Position numbers and translations under genes: made by a program
Notes under the pieces: model-generated
Seen by the model: the letters and a program-made list of their open reading frames with translations, nothing else
Databases searched by the model: none
What the model was told of the DNA's origin: nothing
Shown: piece by piece, positions 1-9,295 of the stretch
How positions within the stretch are numbered: position 1 is the first letter of the stretch
How the letters are laid out: the number at the start of each line of letters is the position of its first letter
Source: Bifidobacterium sp. ESL0732
Lineage (GTDB): Bacteria > Actinomycetota > Actinomycetes > Actinomycetales > Bifidobacteriaceae
Direction: 5' to 3'
DNA: 64,000 bases
NCBI RefSeq assembly: GCF_029395535.1
Contig: NZ_CP113920.1
Span: forward strand, 1,054,001-1,118,000

Positions 1-1170
1 ACGGCAGGGGAGTCGCACGGTGAGGCGTTGGTCGCCATGATTGAAGGGCTTCCGGCCGGCGTAGAGGTGCGCTCGCAGGACGTCGTGGACGCACTGGCTC
101 GCAGGCGTCTGGGCTATGGCCGTGGGGCGCGCATGAAGTTCGAGCAGGACAAAGTGCGGCTGCTGACTGGCGTACGTCACGGCAGGACGCTGGGTTCGCC
201 GGTGACCATCGAAATCGCCAATACGGAATGGCCGAAGTGGACCGAAGTGATGAGCGCCGATCCGCTCGACCACGAGTTGCCGCCGACTGGTCGTAACGAA
301 CCGCTGACCCGTCCACGTCCCGGCCATGCCGATCTGACCGGCATGCGCAAGTACGGTTTCGACGATGCCCGCAACGCGCTTGAACGTTCCAGCGCTCGAG
401 AGACAGCTTCGCGTGTGGCTTTGGGTGAAGTTGCTGCGAAATTCCTTGAACAGACAGTAGGCATTCGCACGGTTGCTCATGTAGTTGCTCTGGGCGGTGA
501 AAAGGCTGATACCAGCACATTGCCGACGCCTGCCGATGTCGAGGCGCTTGATGCTTCTCCGGTGCGCACGCTCGATAAGGATGCCGAGAAACGCATGATG
601 GCGAAGGTTGATGAGGCCAAGTCACGTGCCGATACGCTGGGCGGCGTCGTGGAAGTCATCGCCTACGGCGTGCCCGCAGGATTGGGTACATACGTGGAAA
701 GCGACCGGAGGCTTGATGCTGCACTCGCCGGTGCCTTGATGGGGATTCAGGCTATCAAGGGCGTCGAAGTCGGCGACGGATTCCTCGAGGCCGATCGGTT
801 CGGCTCCGAGGCCCATGACGAAATGTTCGTGGATGACAACGGCCATATCGAGCGTTATTCCAACCGTTCCGGTGGCACGGAAGGTGGCATGTCCGACGGC
901 CAGCCGATTCGCGTGCGTGCCGCGATGAAGCCGATTCCCTCGATTCCGCGTGCGTTGCGCACCGTCGATGTTACCAACGGCGAAGAGGCCAAGGCCATCA
1001 ACCAGCGTTCCGACACCACTGCGGTTCCCGCCGCTTCTGTGGTCGCCGAGGCTATGGTGCGCCTGACACTGGCAAAGTTCGTGCTTGAGAAATTCGGCGG
1101 CGACAGCGTCGAAGAGACCCGTCGCAACGCACAGAGTTATCTCGATTCTTGGCCGGAGCATATGCGCTGA
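1..1170 (+). CDS. aroC: Chorismate synthase, 5'-truncated by the window edge
   Basis: The frame is open from base 1 ([20 protein letters not shown]), so only about the first ten residues lie outside the window. AroC converts 5-enolpyruvylshikimate-3-phosphate to chorismate with reduced FMN, the last shikimate step, in the cytosol. The family signatures are visible: GESHG near the start, the [16 protein letters not shown] segment around residue 95, and the conserved [17 protein letters not shown] block around residue 290. It is followed after about 100 bp by aroKB and then aroQ, so it heads a shikimate gene run on the plus strand. The TTG at 28 or ATG at 37 could be misread as starts, but the conserved GESHG motif lies upstream of both. 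Identity is certain; only the 5' end is missing. Confidence 0.97.
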   Translation, partial: TAGESHGEALVAMIEGLPAGVEVRSQDVVDALARRRLGYGRGARMKFEQDKVRLLTGVRHGRTLGSPVTIEIANTEWPKWTEVMSADPLDHELPPTGRNEPLTRPRPGHADLTGMRKYGFDDARNALERSSARETASRVALGEVAAKFLEQTVGIRTVAHVVALGGEKADTSTLPTPADVEALDASPVRTLDKDAEKRMMAKVDEAKSRADTLGGVVEVIAYGVPAGLGTYVESDRRLDAALAGALMGIQAIKGVEVGDGFLEADRFGSEAHDEMFVDDNGHIERYSNRSGGTEGGMSDGQPIRVRAAMKPIPSIPRALRTVDVTNGEEAKAINQRSDTTAVPAASVVAEAMVRLTLAKFVLEKFGGDSVEETRRNAQSYLDSWPEHMR

Positions 1171-1269
1171 GTGTTTTTGCTGCGAGATTGCATGCCACAT
1201 TCTGCAGAAACTAAAAACTATCAAAATAGAGAGAAAACGTAGAATACAGAGAGACAAGGTGCAGTAATC

Positions 1270-2895
1270 ATGAGTGGTCATCGTCCGCTTGCCGTGGTCA
1301 TCGGTATGCCCGGTGCCGGCAAGACTCGCGTGGGGCGTGAGGCGGCGCAGATGCTCGATGTTGATTTCGTCGACGCGGATATCGAAATCGAGCAGGAAGC
1401 GGGCATGAAGATTCCCCGATATTTCGAAAAATATGGGGAACCTGCGTTCCGTAAGCTGGAAGCCGAAGTTATTGCTGACTTGCTCGGGTCGTTTGATGGT
1501 CTGCTTGCATTGGGTGGCGGCGCGCCTATGACACAGTCGACGCGAGACGCGCTGGCCCACTATATCGACGACGGCGGCAAACTGGTCTATCTGGAAGCCG
1601 ATAAAAACGAGGCCATGGAACGAGCTGCGCGAAGTGGCAACCGACCGATGCTCAACGGCGATGCCAACAAACGCTGGCTAAAACTTTATGAAGAGCGCGA
1701 CCCCGTTTTCCGTGAAATCTCCAATCTGCATGTGCATACCCATGGTTCGACGCCGCGGGTGGCGGCAAGGAAGTTGAGCAATATGATTCAGGAACGCATT
1801 GTCCATGTCACCGGTTCGGGTATCGAACCCTATGACGTTTGTATTGGTGAAGGCACGCTGAACCGCTTGCCGGAAATGGTCGGTCCGGACGTACTTCGTG
1901 TTGCGTTGATTCACACCCAACCGGTGCAACGCCATTCCGATCAGGCGCGCGCTTTGTTGCGTCAGGCCGGTTACGAGGTCTATGACATGGTTATTCCCGA
2001 CGCGGAAAAGGGCAAGACCATTGATGTTGCCAAAACCATCTGGAAGAGGCTTGGAGAGATTGGCTTCACCCGTTCGGACGCCATCGTCGGCCTCGGCGGG
2101 GGAGCCGCGACCGACCTTGCCGGTTTCATTGCGGCCACCTGGATGCGCGGCATCCGTTATGTCAATTGCCCGACCTCGCTGCTGGCGATGGTCGACGCCT
2201 CGACCGGAGGCAAAACCGGTATCAACACTGACGAGGGCAAGAATCTCGTCGGCTCGTTCTACACGCCCGCAGGCGTGCTCGCCGATTTGCGTACGCTAAA
2301 GACCTTGCCACAGGATATTTTCACCGAGGGGCTTGGGGAGGTCACCAAATCCGGGTTCATCCGTGACACCACAATCTTGGATATTTTGCAGGAGCACGCC
2401 GATGAACTGAAGAACTTCAATGGTGACGATTTCCTAGGCTCGCCGCTCGAAGACGTGGTCGCTGAACTCATCGAGCGTACGGTTCGCGTCAAGGCCTATC
2501 ACGTTTCCAACGATCTCAAAGAGGCCGGTCTGCGCGAATTCCTCAACTACGGTCACACGCTGGCCCATGCCATCGAAAAGCTCGAGAACTTCCGTTGGCG
2601 TCACGGCAATGCGGTGGCAGTTGGTTGCGTCTATGCCGCGGAACTTTCGCATATCCTCGGCCATCTCGATCAGGAATCCGTTGATCTGCATCGTTCAATC
2701 CTTTCTTCGCTCGGTCTGCCGATTTCCTGGGACGGCGGTGATTGGGATTCGGTGCTCGCATTGATGCACAAGGACAAGAAGGCGCGCGGCAACACTCTGC
2801 GTTTCGTCATTCTCGACAGTATCGGTCATCCGATGCACCTCGAAGACCCGCCGATGGATGCTCTTGTCGAAGCATTCCAGCGCATCCGTAACTGA
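1270..2895 (+). CDS. aroKB: Bifunctional shikimate kinase / 3-dehydroquinate synthase
   Basis: A 541-residue fusion of two shikimate-pathway enzymes. Residues 1 to about 165 form the shikimate kinase, with a P-loop [11 protein letters not shown] near residue 12, the DAD/E segment and GGGAPM. Residues from about 180 form the NAD-dependent 3-dehydroquinate synthase, with [41 protein letters not shown] and the metal-site stretch [14 protein letters not shown]. The kinase phosphorylates shikimate and the synthase closes DAHP to 3-dehydroquinate, so the polypeptide joins steps 2 and 5 of the pathway. The start ATG at 1270 follows a purine-rich stretch (gagacaaggtgcagtaatc). It sits between aroC and aroQ. 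Such a KB fusion is known in bifidobacteria; both halves keep their key motifs, so both activities are expected. Confidence 0.96.
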   Translation: MSGHRPLAVVIGMPGAGKTRVGREAAQMLDVDFVDADIEIEQEAGMKIPRYFEKYGEPAFRKLEAEVIADLLGSFDGLLALGGGAPMTQSTRDALAHYIDDGGKLVYLEADKNEAMERAARSGNRPMLNGDANKRWLKLYEERDPVFREISNLHVHTHGSTPRVAARKLSNMIQERIVHVTGSGIEPYDVCIGEGTLNRLPEMVGPDVLRVALIHTQPVQRHSDQARALLRQAGYEVYDMVIPDAEKGKTIDVAKTIWKRLGEIGFTRSDAIVGLGGGAATDLAGFIAATWMRGIRYVNCPTSLLAMVDASTGGKTGINTDEGKNLVGSFYTPAGVLADLRTLKTLPQDIFTEGLGEVTKSGFIRDTTILDILQEHADELKNFNGDDFLGSPLEDVVAELIERTVRVKAYHVSNDLKEAGLREFLNYGHTLAHAIEKLENFRWRHGNAVAVGCVYAAELSHILGHLDQESVDLHRSILSSLGLPISWDGGDWDSVLALMHKDKKARGNTLRFVILDSIGHPMHLEDPPMDALVEAFQRIRN

Positions 2896-2947
2896 TTCAT
2901 CAATATATTAATAATTGATAATTTTTAAATAAAAAAGGACAAAATAA

Positions 2948-3394
2948 ATGACCAAGGTAATCGTCGTCAATGGACCGAATCTCGGGCGTCTGGGAGTACG
3001 CGAACCCGATGTATACGGCCATCAGGACCTCAAAACTTTGCGCAAGGATTGCGCCGAGTGGGGCAAAGCGTTGGGCCTCGAAGTCGAGGTGCGCCAGTCC
3101 GACGACGAAGCCGAGGTCATCGGCTGGATGCACCGGGCCGTCGACGAGCAGACTCCGGTGGTGATGAACCCCGCCGCATTCACCCATTACAGTTATGGAC
3201 TTTCGGACGCTGCCAAAATGGTCACTGATGCCGGTCTGCCATTGATGGAGGTTCATATCTCCAACCCCTCAGCCCGCGATTCTTTCCGTAAATATAGCGT
3301 GATTAGTCCAGTCGCCACCGGCACCATCACCGGTATGGGCTTCTATGGCTACAAGCTCGCCCTCGACGCAGTTGCCCATCTGTTGGCACAATAA
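2948..3394 (+). CDS. aroQ: 3-dehydroquinate dehydratase, type II
   Basis: A 148-residue protein, the normal length for type II dehydroquinases, which form dodecamers in the cytosol and convert 3-dehydroquinate to 3-dehydroshikimate. Visible motifs are NGPNLGRLGVREPDVYG at the N-terminus (active-site loop with the catalytic Tyr in DVYG), NPAAFTHYSYGLSDA (catalytic Asn and binding residues) and EVHISNPSARDSFRKYS followed by VATGTITGMGFYGYKLAL. An AAAAAGGACAAAATAA leader precedes the ATG. It completes the aroC-aroKB-aroQ run and lies 53 bp after aroKB. The THYSY stretch replaces the THTSV form common elsewhere, an ordinary lineage difference. Confidence 0.95.
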   Translation: MTKVIVVNGPNLGRLGVREPDVYGHQDLKTLRKDCAEWGKALGLEVEVRQSDDEAEVIGWMHRAVDEQTPVVMNPAAFTHYSYGLSDAAKMVTDAGLPLMEVHISNPSARDSFRKYSVISPVATGTITGMGFYGYKLALDAVAHLLAQ

Positions 3395-3503
3395 GGTTCA
3401 GTAAAAATTACAAAATAATAAAGAAAAACGGGAAGCGGAATCTGTTTTTCCGATCCTGCCTACGAACACGCCGAGTCAATAGCGAATGATAGGCTGAAGT
3501 TCC

Positions 3504-5183
3504 ATGGCAAGAGAAAATAATGATAATTCCCATGGACATGTCACCAAGCATATTTTCGTCACCGGTGGCGTTGTTTCTTCCCTTGGTAAGGGCCTGACAG
3601 CATCCTCTCTCGGTCGTCTTCTTCGCAGCCGTGGTCTCCGCGTATTGCAGCAAAAGCTCGATCCCTACATCAACGTCGATCCGGGCACTATGAACCCGTT
3701 CCAGCATGGTGAGGTCTACGTCACCGAAGACGGCGCCGAAACCGATCTGGACATCGGCCATTACGAGCGCTTCCTCGACGTCTTCCTCTCCCAGAAAGCG
3801 AACGTCACCACTGGCCAGATTTATCAGTCCGTACTCGAGAAGGAACGTGCCGGCAAGTACTTGGGCCAGTGCGTCCAGGTCATTCCGCATATCACCAACG
3901 AGATCAAGAGCCGTATGCGCGCCCAGGCCGCGGACGACGTCGACGTGATCATCACCGAAATCGGTGGTACCGTCGGCGACATCGAATCCCAGCCGTTCCT
4001 CGAGGCCGCGCGCGAGGTCAAGCGCGAGCTCGGCCCGCATAACTGCATGTTTGTCCACGTTTCGCTGGTGCCGTACTTGCCGGCAGCACACGAGCTCAAG
4101 ACCAAGCCGACCCAGCATTCCGTGATGACCCTGCGTCAGCTCGGCATCACCCCCGACGCGCTCGTGCTGCGCAGCGATCGCCCGCTCAACCAGGGCATCA
4201 AGGACAAGATCTCCCTGATGTGCGACGTCGACGAAGAGGGTGTGGTCAACTGCGTGGATGCCCCGAGCATCTACGACGTGCCGAAGATCCTGCACAACGA
4301 AGGCCTCGACTCCTACGTGGTCCGTTACCTTGAGATGTCGGCCCACGACGTCGATTGGGCCGAGTGGGATGATTTGCTGGAGCGCGTGCACCATCCGAAG
4401 GAAGAAGTCAACATCGCTATCGTCGGCAAGTACATCGATTTGCCAGATGCCTACCTTTCCGTTATCGAGGCTGTAAAGGCTGGCGGCTTTGGCAACTATG
4501 CCAAGGCGAACGTCAAGCTCGTGGCAGCCGATCTTTGCGAGAGCGAGGCCGGTGCCGACGCCGAGCTGCGCGATATGGACGGCATCATCGTTCCCGGTGG
4601 TTTCGGCATCCGCGGCATTGAAGGCAAAATCGGCGCGCTGCGCTACGCCCGCGAGCATAAGCTGCCAGCGCTTGGCCTGTGCCTTGGTTTGCAGTGCATG
4701 GTCATCGAGTACGCACGCGACGTGCTGGAGCTCGAGGACGCGGATTCCTCCGAGTTCGAACCCGGCTGCAAGAACCCCGTTATCGCCACGATGGAGGAGC
4801 AGAAAGACATCCTTGCCAATTCCGATATGGGCCACACTATGCGCCTCGGTTCTTATCCGGCCGTACTCAAGGAAGGCTCGTTGGTCGAAAAGCTCTACGG
4901 TACCACCAATGTCACTGAGCGCCATCGTCACCGTTACGAGGTCAACGTCGCCTACAAGGATCGCCTGCGTGAAGGCGGCCTTGATATTTCCGGTGAAAGC
5001 CCCGACGGCGAGCTTACCGAGTTCGTCGAATTGCCGCAGGACGTACACCCGTTCTACATCGGCACGCAGGCTCATCCTGAGTTCAAATCCCGCCCGACCA
5101 AGCCGCATCCGCTCTTCCAAGGGCTGGTGAAGGCCGCGCTCGACCATCAGGAAGCCCGTAAGAGCCAGCCTGAAGAGGACTGA
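3504..5183 (+). CDS. pyrG: CTP synthase
   Basis: A 559-residue CTP synthase, which aminates UTP to CTP using ATP and glutamine. The N-terminal synthase domain (about 1-275) opens with [20 protein letters not shown] and contains [19 protein letters not shown] and [15 protein letters not shown], all diagnostic. The C-terminal class I glutamine amidotransferase domain (about 300-550) has the nucleophile Cys near residue 393 in LGLCLGLQC and the His-Glu pair in AHPEF near the end. The ATG at 3504 is preceded by aggctgaagttcc. A strong intrinsic terminator lies about 90 bp downstream. A 579-codon open frame on the opposite strand is a by-product of codon bias, not a gene. Confidence 0.98.
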   Translation: MARENNDNSHGHVTKHIFVTGGVVSSLGKGLTASSLGRLLRSRGLRVLQQKLDPYINVDPGTMNPFQHGEVYVTEDGAETDLDIGHYERFLDVFLSQKANVTTGQIYQSVLEKERAGKYLGQCVQVIPHITNEIKSRMRAQAADDVDVIITEIGGTVGDIESQPFLEAAREVKRELGPHNCMFVHVSLVPYLPAAHELKTKPTQHSVMTLRQLGITPDALVLRSDRPLNQGIKDKISLMCDVDEEGVVNCVDAPSIYDVPKILHNEGLDSYVVRYLEMSAHDVDWAEWDDLLERVHHPKEEVNIAIVGKYIDLPDAYLSVIEAVKAGGFGNYAKANVKLVAADLCESEAGADAELRDMDGIIVPGGFGIRGIEGKIGALRYAREHKLPALGLCLGLQCMVIEYARDVLELEDADSSEFEPGCKNPVIATMEEQKDILANSDMGHTMRLGSYPAVLKEGSLVEKLYGTTNVTERHRHRYEVNVAYKDRLREGGLDISGESPDGELTEFVELPQDVHPFYIGTQAHPEFKSRPTKPHPLFQGLVKAALDHQEARKSQPEED

Positions 5184-5489
5184 GTCTAAATCATTTGGCA
5201 GTGTTATCGGTGCCGTCTCACCATCATTTGGTGATATTAGTCATCAAGCTTGCCAATAAGTGAACGCAAGAAGACCCCGCTTCGGTGGGGTTTTCTGCTA
5301 TATGTGGGAAAAGGAAACTGAGGAAAATACAGACAAAAACATGTAATTGTACAAAGCGATGCAATATGGACAGACTTGTGAATTAAATCACTTTCATTGT
5401 CAGCGTTGTTTTATGCACAACTCTAGTAATAAAACCTCGATTCTGTTAGGTTTATATTGAGTGTAGTCAATGATAGGAGGCAGCGTACG
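5184..5489. other. Intergenic spacer with pyrG terminator and suf promoter region
   Basis: A 306-bp spacer. Its left half carries a weak TCACC/GGTGA repeat around 5219-5232 and then the pyrG terminator. The right half (from about 5300) is AT-rich and must contain the suf promoter, because sufB is the first gene of the next unit. I see no clear SufR- or Fur-like palindrome and no small gene. The AGGAGG at 5475-5480 decides the sufB start. Confidence 0.6.
5271..5296 (+). terminator. Rho-independent terminator after pyrG
   Basis: Arms at 5274-5280 and 5285-5291 (ACCCCGC / GTGGGGT, with one G-T pair) enclose a UUCG tetraloop and run into TTTTCT. The stem can be extended outward through A-T pairs at 5271-5272 with 5293-5294. 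It is the textbook form of an intrinsic terminator and ends the aro-pyrG region. Confidence 0.85.
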
Positions 5490-6986
5490 GTGGCAGAAAA
5501 ACCAACACCAAACGCCGCGTCTGATACGGAGATGAGCCAGTATGTGGCTGATCGCGAACGTGTCAACGAGGATAAGATCAAAAAGGATGACGAGATCATC
5601 CAGGAATTCGGTGAGTACAACTATGGCTGGCACGATTCCGACGCAGCCGGTGAAGCCGCGAAGAAGGGCATTGACGAGAATGTCGTTCGTGCTATTTCCG
5701 CCGACAAGGGCGAACCGCAGTGGATGCTCGACATGAGGCTTAAGGGCTATCGCGCATTCGTGGAGAAGCCGATGCCCAAGTGGGGCGTTGACCTTTCCGA
5801 ATTCCATGCCGAAGATTTCAAGTATTACGTCAAGCCGATCGACAAGCCGGCCAAGAGCTGGGAAGACCTGCCCACGGATATCCGTACGACCTACGACAAG
5901 CTGGGCATTCCCGACGCCGAAAAGAAGCGTCTGGTCTCCGGCGTTGCCGCGCAGTACGAGTCCGAGGTCATCTACAACTCCATCCAGGACGACCTGAAGA
6001 AGGAAGGCGTGATTTTCACTGATACGGACACCGCGTTGCGCGAGTACCCGGATCTGGTCAAGAAATACTTTGCCACCGTCATTCCGTACGATGACAATAA
6101 GTTTGCGGCGCTCAACACGGCGGCCTGGTCCGGCGGCTCGTTCGTCTACGTTCCCAAGGGCGTTCACGTCGACATTCCGCTGCAGGCCTATTTCCGCATC
6201 AACACGCCGAACATGGGCCAGTTCGAACGGACACTGATCATCGCCGAGGAAGGTTCCTACGTCCACTACGTCGAAGGCTGCACGGCCCCGATCTATGCCA
6301 CGGACTCGCTGCACGCCGCCAATGTCGAAATCATCGTCGGCAAGAACGCCCGCGTGCGCTATACGACCGTGCAGAACTGGTCGAACAACGTCTACAACCT
6401 CGTCACCCAGCGCGCCTACGTCAAAGAGGGCGGCACCATGGAGTGGGTCGACGGCAACATCGGCTCCAAGGCGAGCATGAAATACCCATCCTGCATTCTG
6501 GCCGAACCGTACGCCAAGGCTTCCACCATGTCGCTGAGCTTCGCAGGTAAGGGGCAGTACCAGGATACCGGCGCCAAGATGATTCATCTGGCACCGCACA
6601 CCAGCTCCACCATTGTTGCCAAGTCGATTTCGCGCGGCGGTGGACGTTGCGCCTACCGCGGACTGGTCAAGGTGATCGATGGGGCCAAGGGCTCGAGCTC
6701 TTCGGTGGTCTGCGACACGCTGTTGGTCGACGATTATTCGCGTTCCGACACCTATCCGCACGTCGACATCCGCGAGGACGACGTGACGATGGCGCACGAA
6801 GCGACCGTCTCTAAGGTTTCCGAGGATCAGCTCTTCTACCTGATGAGCCGCGGACTCGAGGAGAAGGAAGCCATGGGCATGATTGTGCGTGGCTTCGTCG
6901 AGCCAATCAGCCGCGAGCTTCCGATGGAATACGCGTTGGAGCTCAACAGACTGGTCGAGTTGCAAATGGAAGGATCGGTGGGCTGA
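5490..6986 (+). CDS. sufB: Fe-S cluster scaffold subunit SufB
   Basis: SufB is the scaffold subunit of the SufBC2D complex on which Fe-S clusters are built in the cytosol. The chosen start is GTG 5490, ten bases after a perfect AGGAGG (5475-5480), giving 498 residues; an upstream in-frame TTG at 5457 would place the ribosome site inside the gene. The beta-helix core is evident from [45 protein letters not shown] and the C-terminal [25 protein letters not shown]. sufD follows after 3 bp and sufC directly after that, so B, D and C are translated from one message. Being encoded before sufD is the usual actinobacterial order. Confidence 0.96.
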   Translation: MAEKPTPNAASDTEMSQYVADRERVNEDKIKKDDEIIQEFGEYNYGWHDSDAAGEAAKKGIDENVVRAISADKGEPQWMLDMRLKGYRAFVEKPMPKWGVDLSEFHAEDFKYYVKPIDKPAKSWEDLPTDIRTTYDKLGIPDAEKKRLVSGVAAQYESEVIYNSIQDDLKKEGVIFTDTDTALREYPDLVKKYFATVIPYDDNKFAALNTAAWSGGSFVYVPKGVHVDIPLQAYFRINTPNMGQFERTLIIAEEGSYVHYVEGCTAPIYATDSLHAANVEIIVGKNARVRYTTVQNWSNNVYNLVTQRAYVKEGGTMEWVDGNIGSKASMKYPSCILAEPYAKASTMSLSFAGKGQYQDTGAKMIHLAPHTSSTIVAKSISRGGGRCAYRGLVKVIDGAKGSSSSVVCDTLLVDDYSRSDTYPHVDIREDDVTMAHEATVSKVSEDQLFYLMSRGLEEKEAMGMIVRGFVEPISRELPMEYALELNRLVELQMEGSVG

Positions 6987-6989
6987 TCG

Positions 6990-8213
6990 ATGGCCGAACA
7001 AGAAGTAAACATTCCAGTAGCGGATCCTAATGATCCCTACGCAATGCCGGCAGCCATGCCGTCTAGCGCTGACAACGAGCCGCGCTCGTTTGAGGTGGAC
7101 GATTTCAAGATGCCGACGCGCAAGCAAGAGGACTGGCGTTATACGCCGCTTGAGCGTATCGAGGAATTCTTCAACGTCTTCACCCACAGCGGCGAGACCA
7201 AGGTGAGCGTCACCAACATGGACGGCTCGTCGATTGACGGTACCAAGGTGACCGAATCGGTCGTCGACCGTAGTGAAGCGCCATCTGGAACTGTGATGAA
7301 GCCCAACGACCGCGTTTCGGCCGTCGAATGGAACGCTGGCAGCAAAACTGTCGTGGTCTCCATTTCCGGTGAGCTTGACCAGCCCGTATTGGTTGATGTC
7401 GAAGGACAAGGCACTGATCTTGACTCTCTGCATCTCGTACTCAAGGTCGCCGATCGCACGCACGGCGATATCGTTGTGACGCATCATGGCTTGGCCCGTC
7501 TTGCCGAAGGTGTCGAAATCATCACCGGCAAGGATTCTCACGTCTCCACGACCTTCGTGCAGGAATGGGATAAAGGCTCCAAGCATGTGGGCAACCAGCG
7601 TATCCATGTCGGAGACAACGCTTCGCTGCGTCACGCCGTGGTCACTCTCGGCGGCGACATCGTGCGTCTGCGTATGGATCAGGAGTTCGGGGGTCCACAA
7701 GGTAATCTCAACATGCTCGGCATCTACTTCGCTGAGGCCGGACAGCACCTTGAACACCGCACAATGGTGGTCCATAACTACGCGGACTGCAAGTCCCGCG
7801 TGGTCTACAAGGGTGCGCTTGATGGCAAGGACGCACACTCGACCTGGGTGGGCAACGCGCTCATCCAGCCGCAGGCACCGAACACCGACTCCTACGAGCT
7901 CAACCGCAACCTGGTGCTGACTCCAGGGCCGATCGCCGATTCCGAGCCGAATCTCGAGATCGAGAACGGCAACATCATCGGTGCCGGCCACGCCAGCTCT
8001 GTCGGCCATTTCGACGACGAGGAGCTCTTCTATCTGCAGTCGCGAGGCATCACGGAATCCGAGGCCCGCAAGCTCGTGGTCCGTGGTTTCTTCGCCGACC
8101 TGATCGAACAAATCGGCGTGCCCAGCATCGCCGAACACCTTATGAATGTCATAGACCGTAGGCTCGCGCGCGGCGAAAGCGCCGATATGCAAGCGGTATT
8201 GGAGGATAAGTAA
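6990..8213 (+). CDS. sufD: Fe-S cluster assembly subunit SufD
   Basis: A 407-residue SufB paralogue that pairs with SufB and the SufC ATPase in the Suf scaffold complex. The N-terminal helical part has the KQEDWRYTPLERIEEFF segment typical of SufD. The C-terminal half has HNYADCKSRVVYKGALDGKD and GHASSVGHFDDEELFYLQSRG, the SufB/D family ending with the His that sits at the SufB-SufD interface. It begins 3 bp after sufB; a GGAAGGATCGG stretch inside the end of sufB can serve as ribosome site. sufC starts immediately at its stop codon. The central region is divergent, as usual for SufD. Confidence 0.94.
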   Translation: MAEQEVNIPVADPNDPYAMPAAMPSSADNEPRSFEVDDFKMPTRKQEDWRYTPLERIEEFFNVFTHSGETKVSVTNMDGSSIDGTKVTESVVDRSEAPSGTVMKPNDRVSAVEWNAGSKTVVVSISGELDQPVLVDVEGQGTDLDSLHLVLKVADRTHGDIVVTHHGLARLAEGVEIITGKDSHVSTTFVQEWDKGSKHVGNQRIHVGDNASLRHAVVTLGGDIVRLRMDQEFGGPQGNLNMLGIYFAEAGQHLEHRTMVVHNYADCKSRVVYKGALDGKDAHSTWVGNALIQPQAPNTDSYELNRNLVLTPGPIADSEPNLEIENGNIIGAGHASSVGHFDDEELFYLQSRGITESEARKLVVRGFFADLIEQIGVPSIAEHLMNVIDRRLARGESADMQAVLEDK

Positions 8214-8990
8214 ATGTCTACATTGGAAATCAAGGATCTCTACGCATCGGTGGAGACCAAGGAAGGCCGCAAGCAGATTCTCAAGGGCGCGACCTTGACC
8301 GTCAACTCCGGCGAGACGCACGCCATCATGGGCCCCAACGGCTCCGGTAAGTCGACGCTGGCCTACACGCTGGCCGGCCACCCGAAGTACTTCGTCGATT
8401 CTGGCGAGGCGCTGCTCGACGGCAAGGATCTGCTGAAGATGACTGCTGACGAACGTGCGAAGGCCGGTCTGTTCCTCGCCATGCAGTACCCAGTCGAAGT
8501 ACCGGGCGTTTCGATGACCAACTTCCTGCGTACAGCCAAAACCGAAGTCGACGGCAAAGCTCCGGCCATCCGCACCTGGACCAAGGAACTGCAGGACGCC
8601 ATGAAGAATCTTCGCATGGATAAGAAGTTCGCTTCCCGCTCGGTCAACGAAGGGTTCTCCGGTGGTGAGAAGAAGCGCGCCGAAGTGCTGCAGCTGGAGC
8701 TCTTGAAGCCGAAGTTCGCCATCATGGACGAGACCGACTCCGGCCTCGACGTCGACGCGCTGCGCATCGTCTCCGAAGGCGTCAACCGCGCCAAGGAGAA
8801 CACGGGCCTCGGCATCATGCTCATCACCCACTACACGCGAATCCTCAAGTACATCAAGCCCGATATCGTGCATGTGTTTGCTGGCGGACGGTTTGTCAAG
8901 ACTGGCGGGCCCGAACTGGCGGATGAACTCGAAGAGACTGGGTATGATCAGTATCTGCCGGAAGGGGCGTCTGAATCGGCTATGGCCTGA
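8214..8990 (+). CDS. sufC: Suf complex ATPase SufC
   Basis: A 258-residue ABC-type ATPase that drives Fe-S assembly on SufBD; it is soluble, not a transporter subunit. Walker A is GPNGSGKSTLAYTL near residue 40, the Q-loop MQYPVEVPGVSMTNFLR near residue 88, the signature FSGGEKKRAE near residue 144, and Walker B FAIMDETDSGLDVDAL with the SufC-typical MDETDSGLD. A GGAGG at the end of sufD precedes the ATG, which abuts the sufD stop. It is followed by a 305-bp spacer rich in hairpins before sufS, so expression of the second half of the locus may be set separately. Confidence 0.97.
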   Translation: MSTLEIKDLYASVETKEGRKQILKGATLTVNSGETHAIMGPNGSGKSTLAYTLAGHPKYFVDSGEALLDGKDLLKMTADERAKAGLFLAMQYPVEVPGVSMTNFLRTAKTEVDGKAPAIRTWTKELQDAMKNLRMDKKFASRSVNEGFSGGEKKRAEVLQLELLKPKFAIMDETDSGLDVDALRIVSEGVNRAKENTGLGIMLITHYTRILKYIKPDIVHVFAGGRFVKTGGPELADELEETGYDQYLPEGASESAMA

Positions 8991-9055
8991 TTCTCTCTGA
9001 TTAACCGCTTTAGGTGTTGCTAAGATTTTGTTTAGCTTGCTTTTAGCGGTTGGTC

Positions 9056-9147
9056 GCTGATCCGGGGAAATATACAATGTCCGACACGCTCCGGGCCGCT
9101 CAGGCCAAGTTTTTACAGTCTGACATCGCATATTTCCCCGAATCAGC
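9056..9147. repeat. Long inverted repeat between sufC and sufS
   Basis: Outer arms of 18 bases, GCTGATCCGGGGAAATAT and its near-complement at 9130-9147, match at 17 positions. Inside, ATGTCCGA at 9077-9084 can pair with TCTGACAT at 9119-9126 with one mismatch, and two GGCC blocks (near 9094 and 9103) can pair with each other. The whole element could fold into a 92-nt cruciform-like hairpin. It lacks a T-tract right after the arm, so it is not a simple terminator; a processing or regulatory element is possible. Confidence 0.65.
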
Positions 9148-9190
9148 TTATGCAGCGTCAGCCGATTCGCTGTGAGGGTAGGGCTTTGGA

Positions 9191-9219
9191 AGATTTCGAT
9201 ACATCGAGTATCGAAATCT
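9191..9219. promoter_or_regulatory. Perfect 12-bp palindrome upstream of sufS
   Basis: AGATTTCGATAC at 9191-9202 and GTATCGAAATCT at 9208-9219 are exact complements around the loop ATCGA. It lies 77 bp before the sufS start. It could be an operator for a dimeric regulator or an RNA hairpin. There is no T-tract, which argues against a terminator. No regulator gene for it is visible in the window. Confidence 0.5.
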
Positions 9220-9295
9220 GCAAGCTGCGCTTGAAACGATATTCGGATTGAGTTAGAACTTGATAAGAGTGTTAGCTTGAAAGATAGAAGGCAGT

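Larger units (their letters stand above)
8991..9295. other. Structured spacer between sufC and sufS
   Basis: A 305-bp spacer without a gene but with a succession of inverted repeats. The first is AACCGCT at 9003-9009 with AGCGGTT at 9045-9051, containing an inner GCTAA/TTAGC pair (9019-9023, 9032-9036). The second is an 18-bp pair at 9056-9073 and 9130-9147 with one mismatch. The third is a perfect 12-bp pair at 9191-9202 and 9208-9219. A promoter for sufS probably lies in the AT-rich stretch after 9220. No reading frame here has a start, ribosome site and plausible length. Confidence 0.7.

Noticed and set aside
3408..5147. 579-codon minus-strand frame opposite pyrG
   Set aside because: It mirrors the pyrG reading frame and has no recognisable protein features.
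5400..9131. 1243-codon open frame on the minus strand opposite sufB, sufD and sufC
   Set aside because: It spans three recognised genes, lacks a ribosome site, and its translation has no domain. Long antisense frames arise from the codon bias of high-GC genes.
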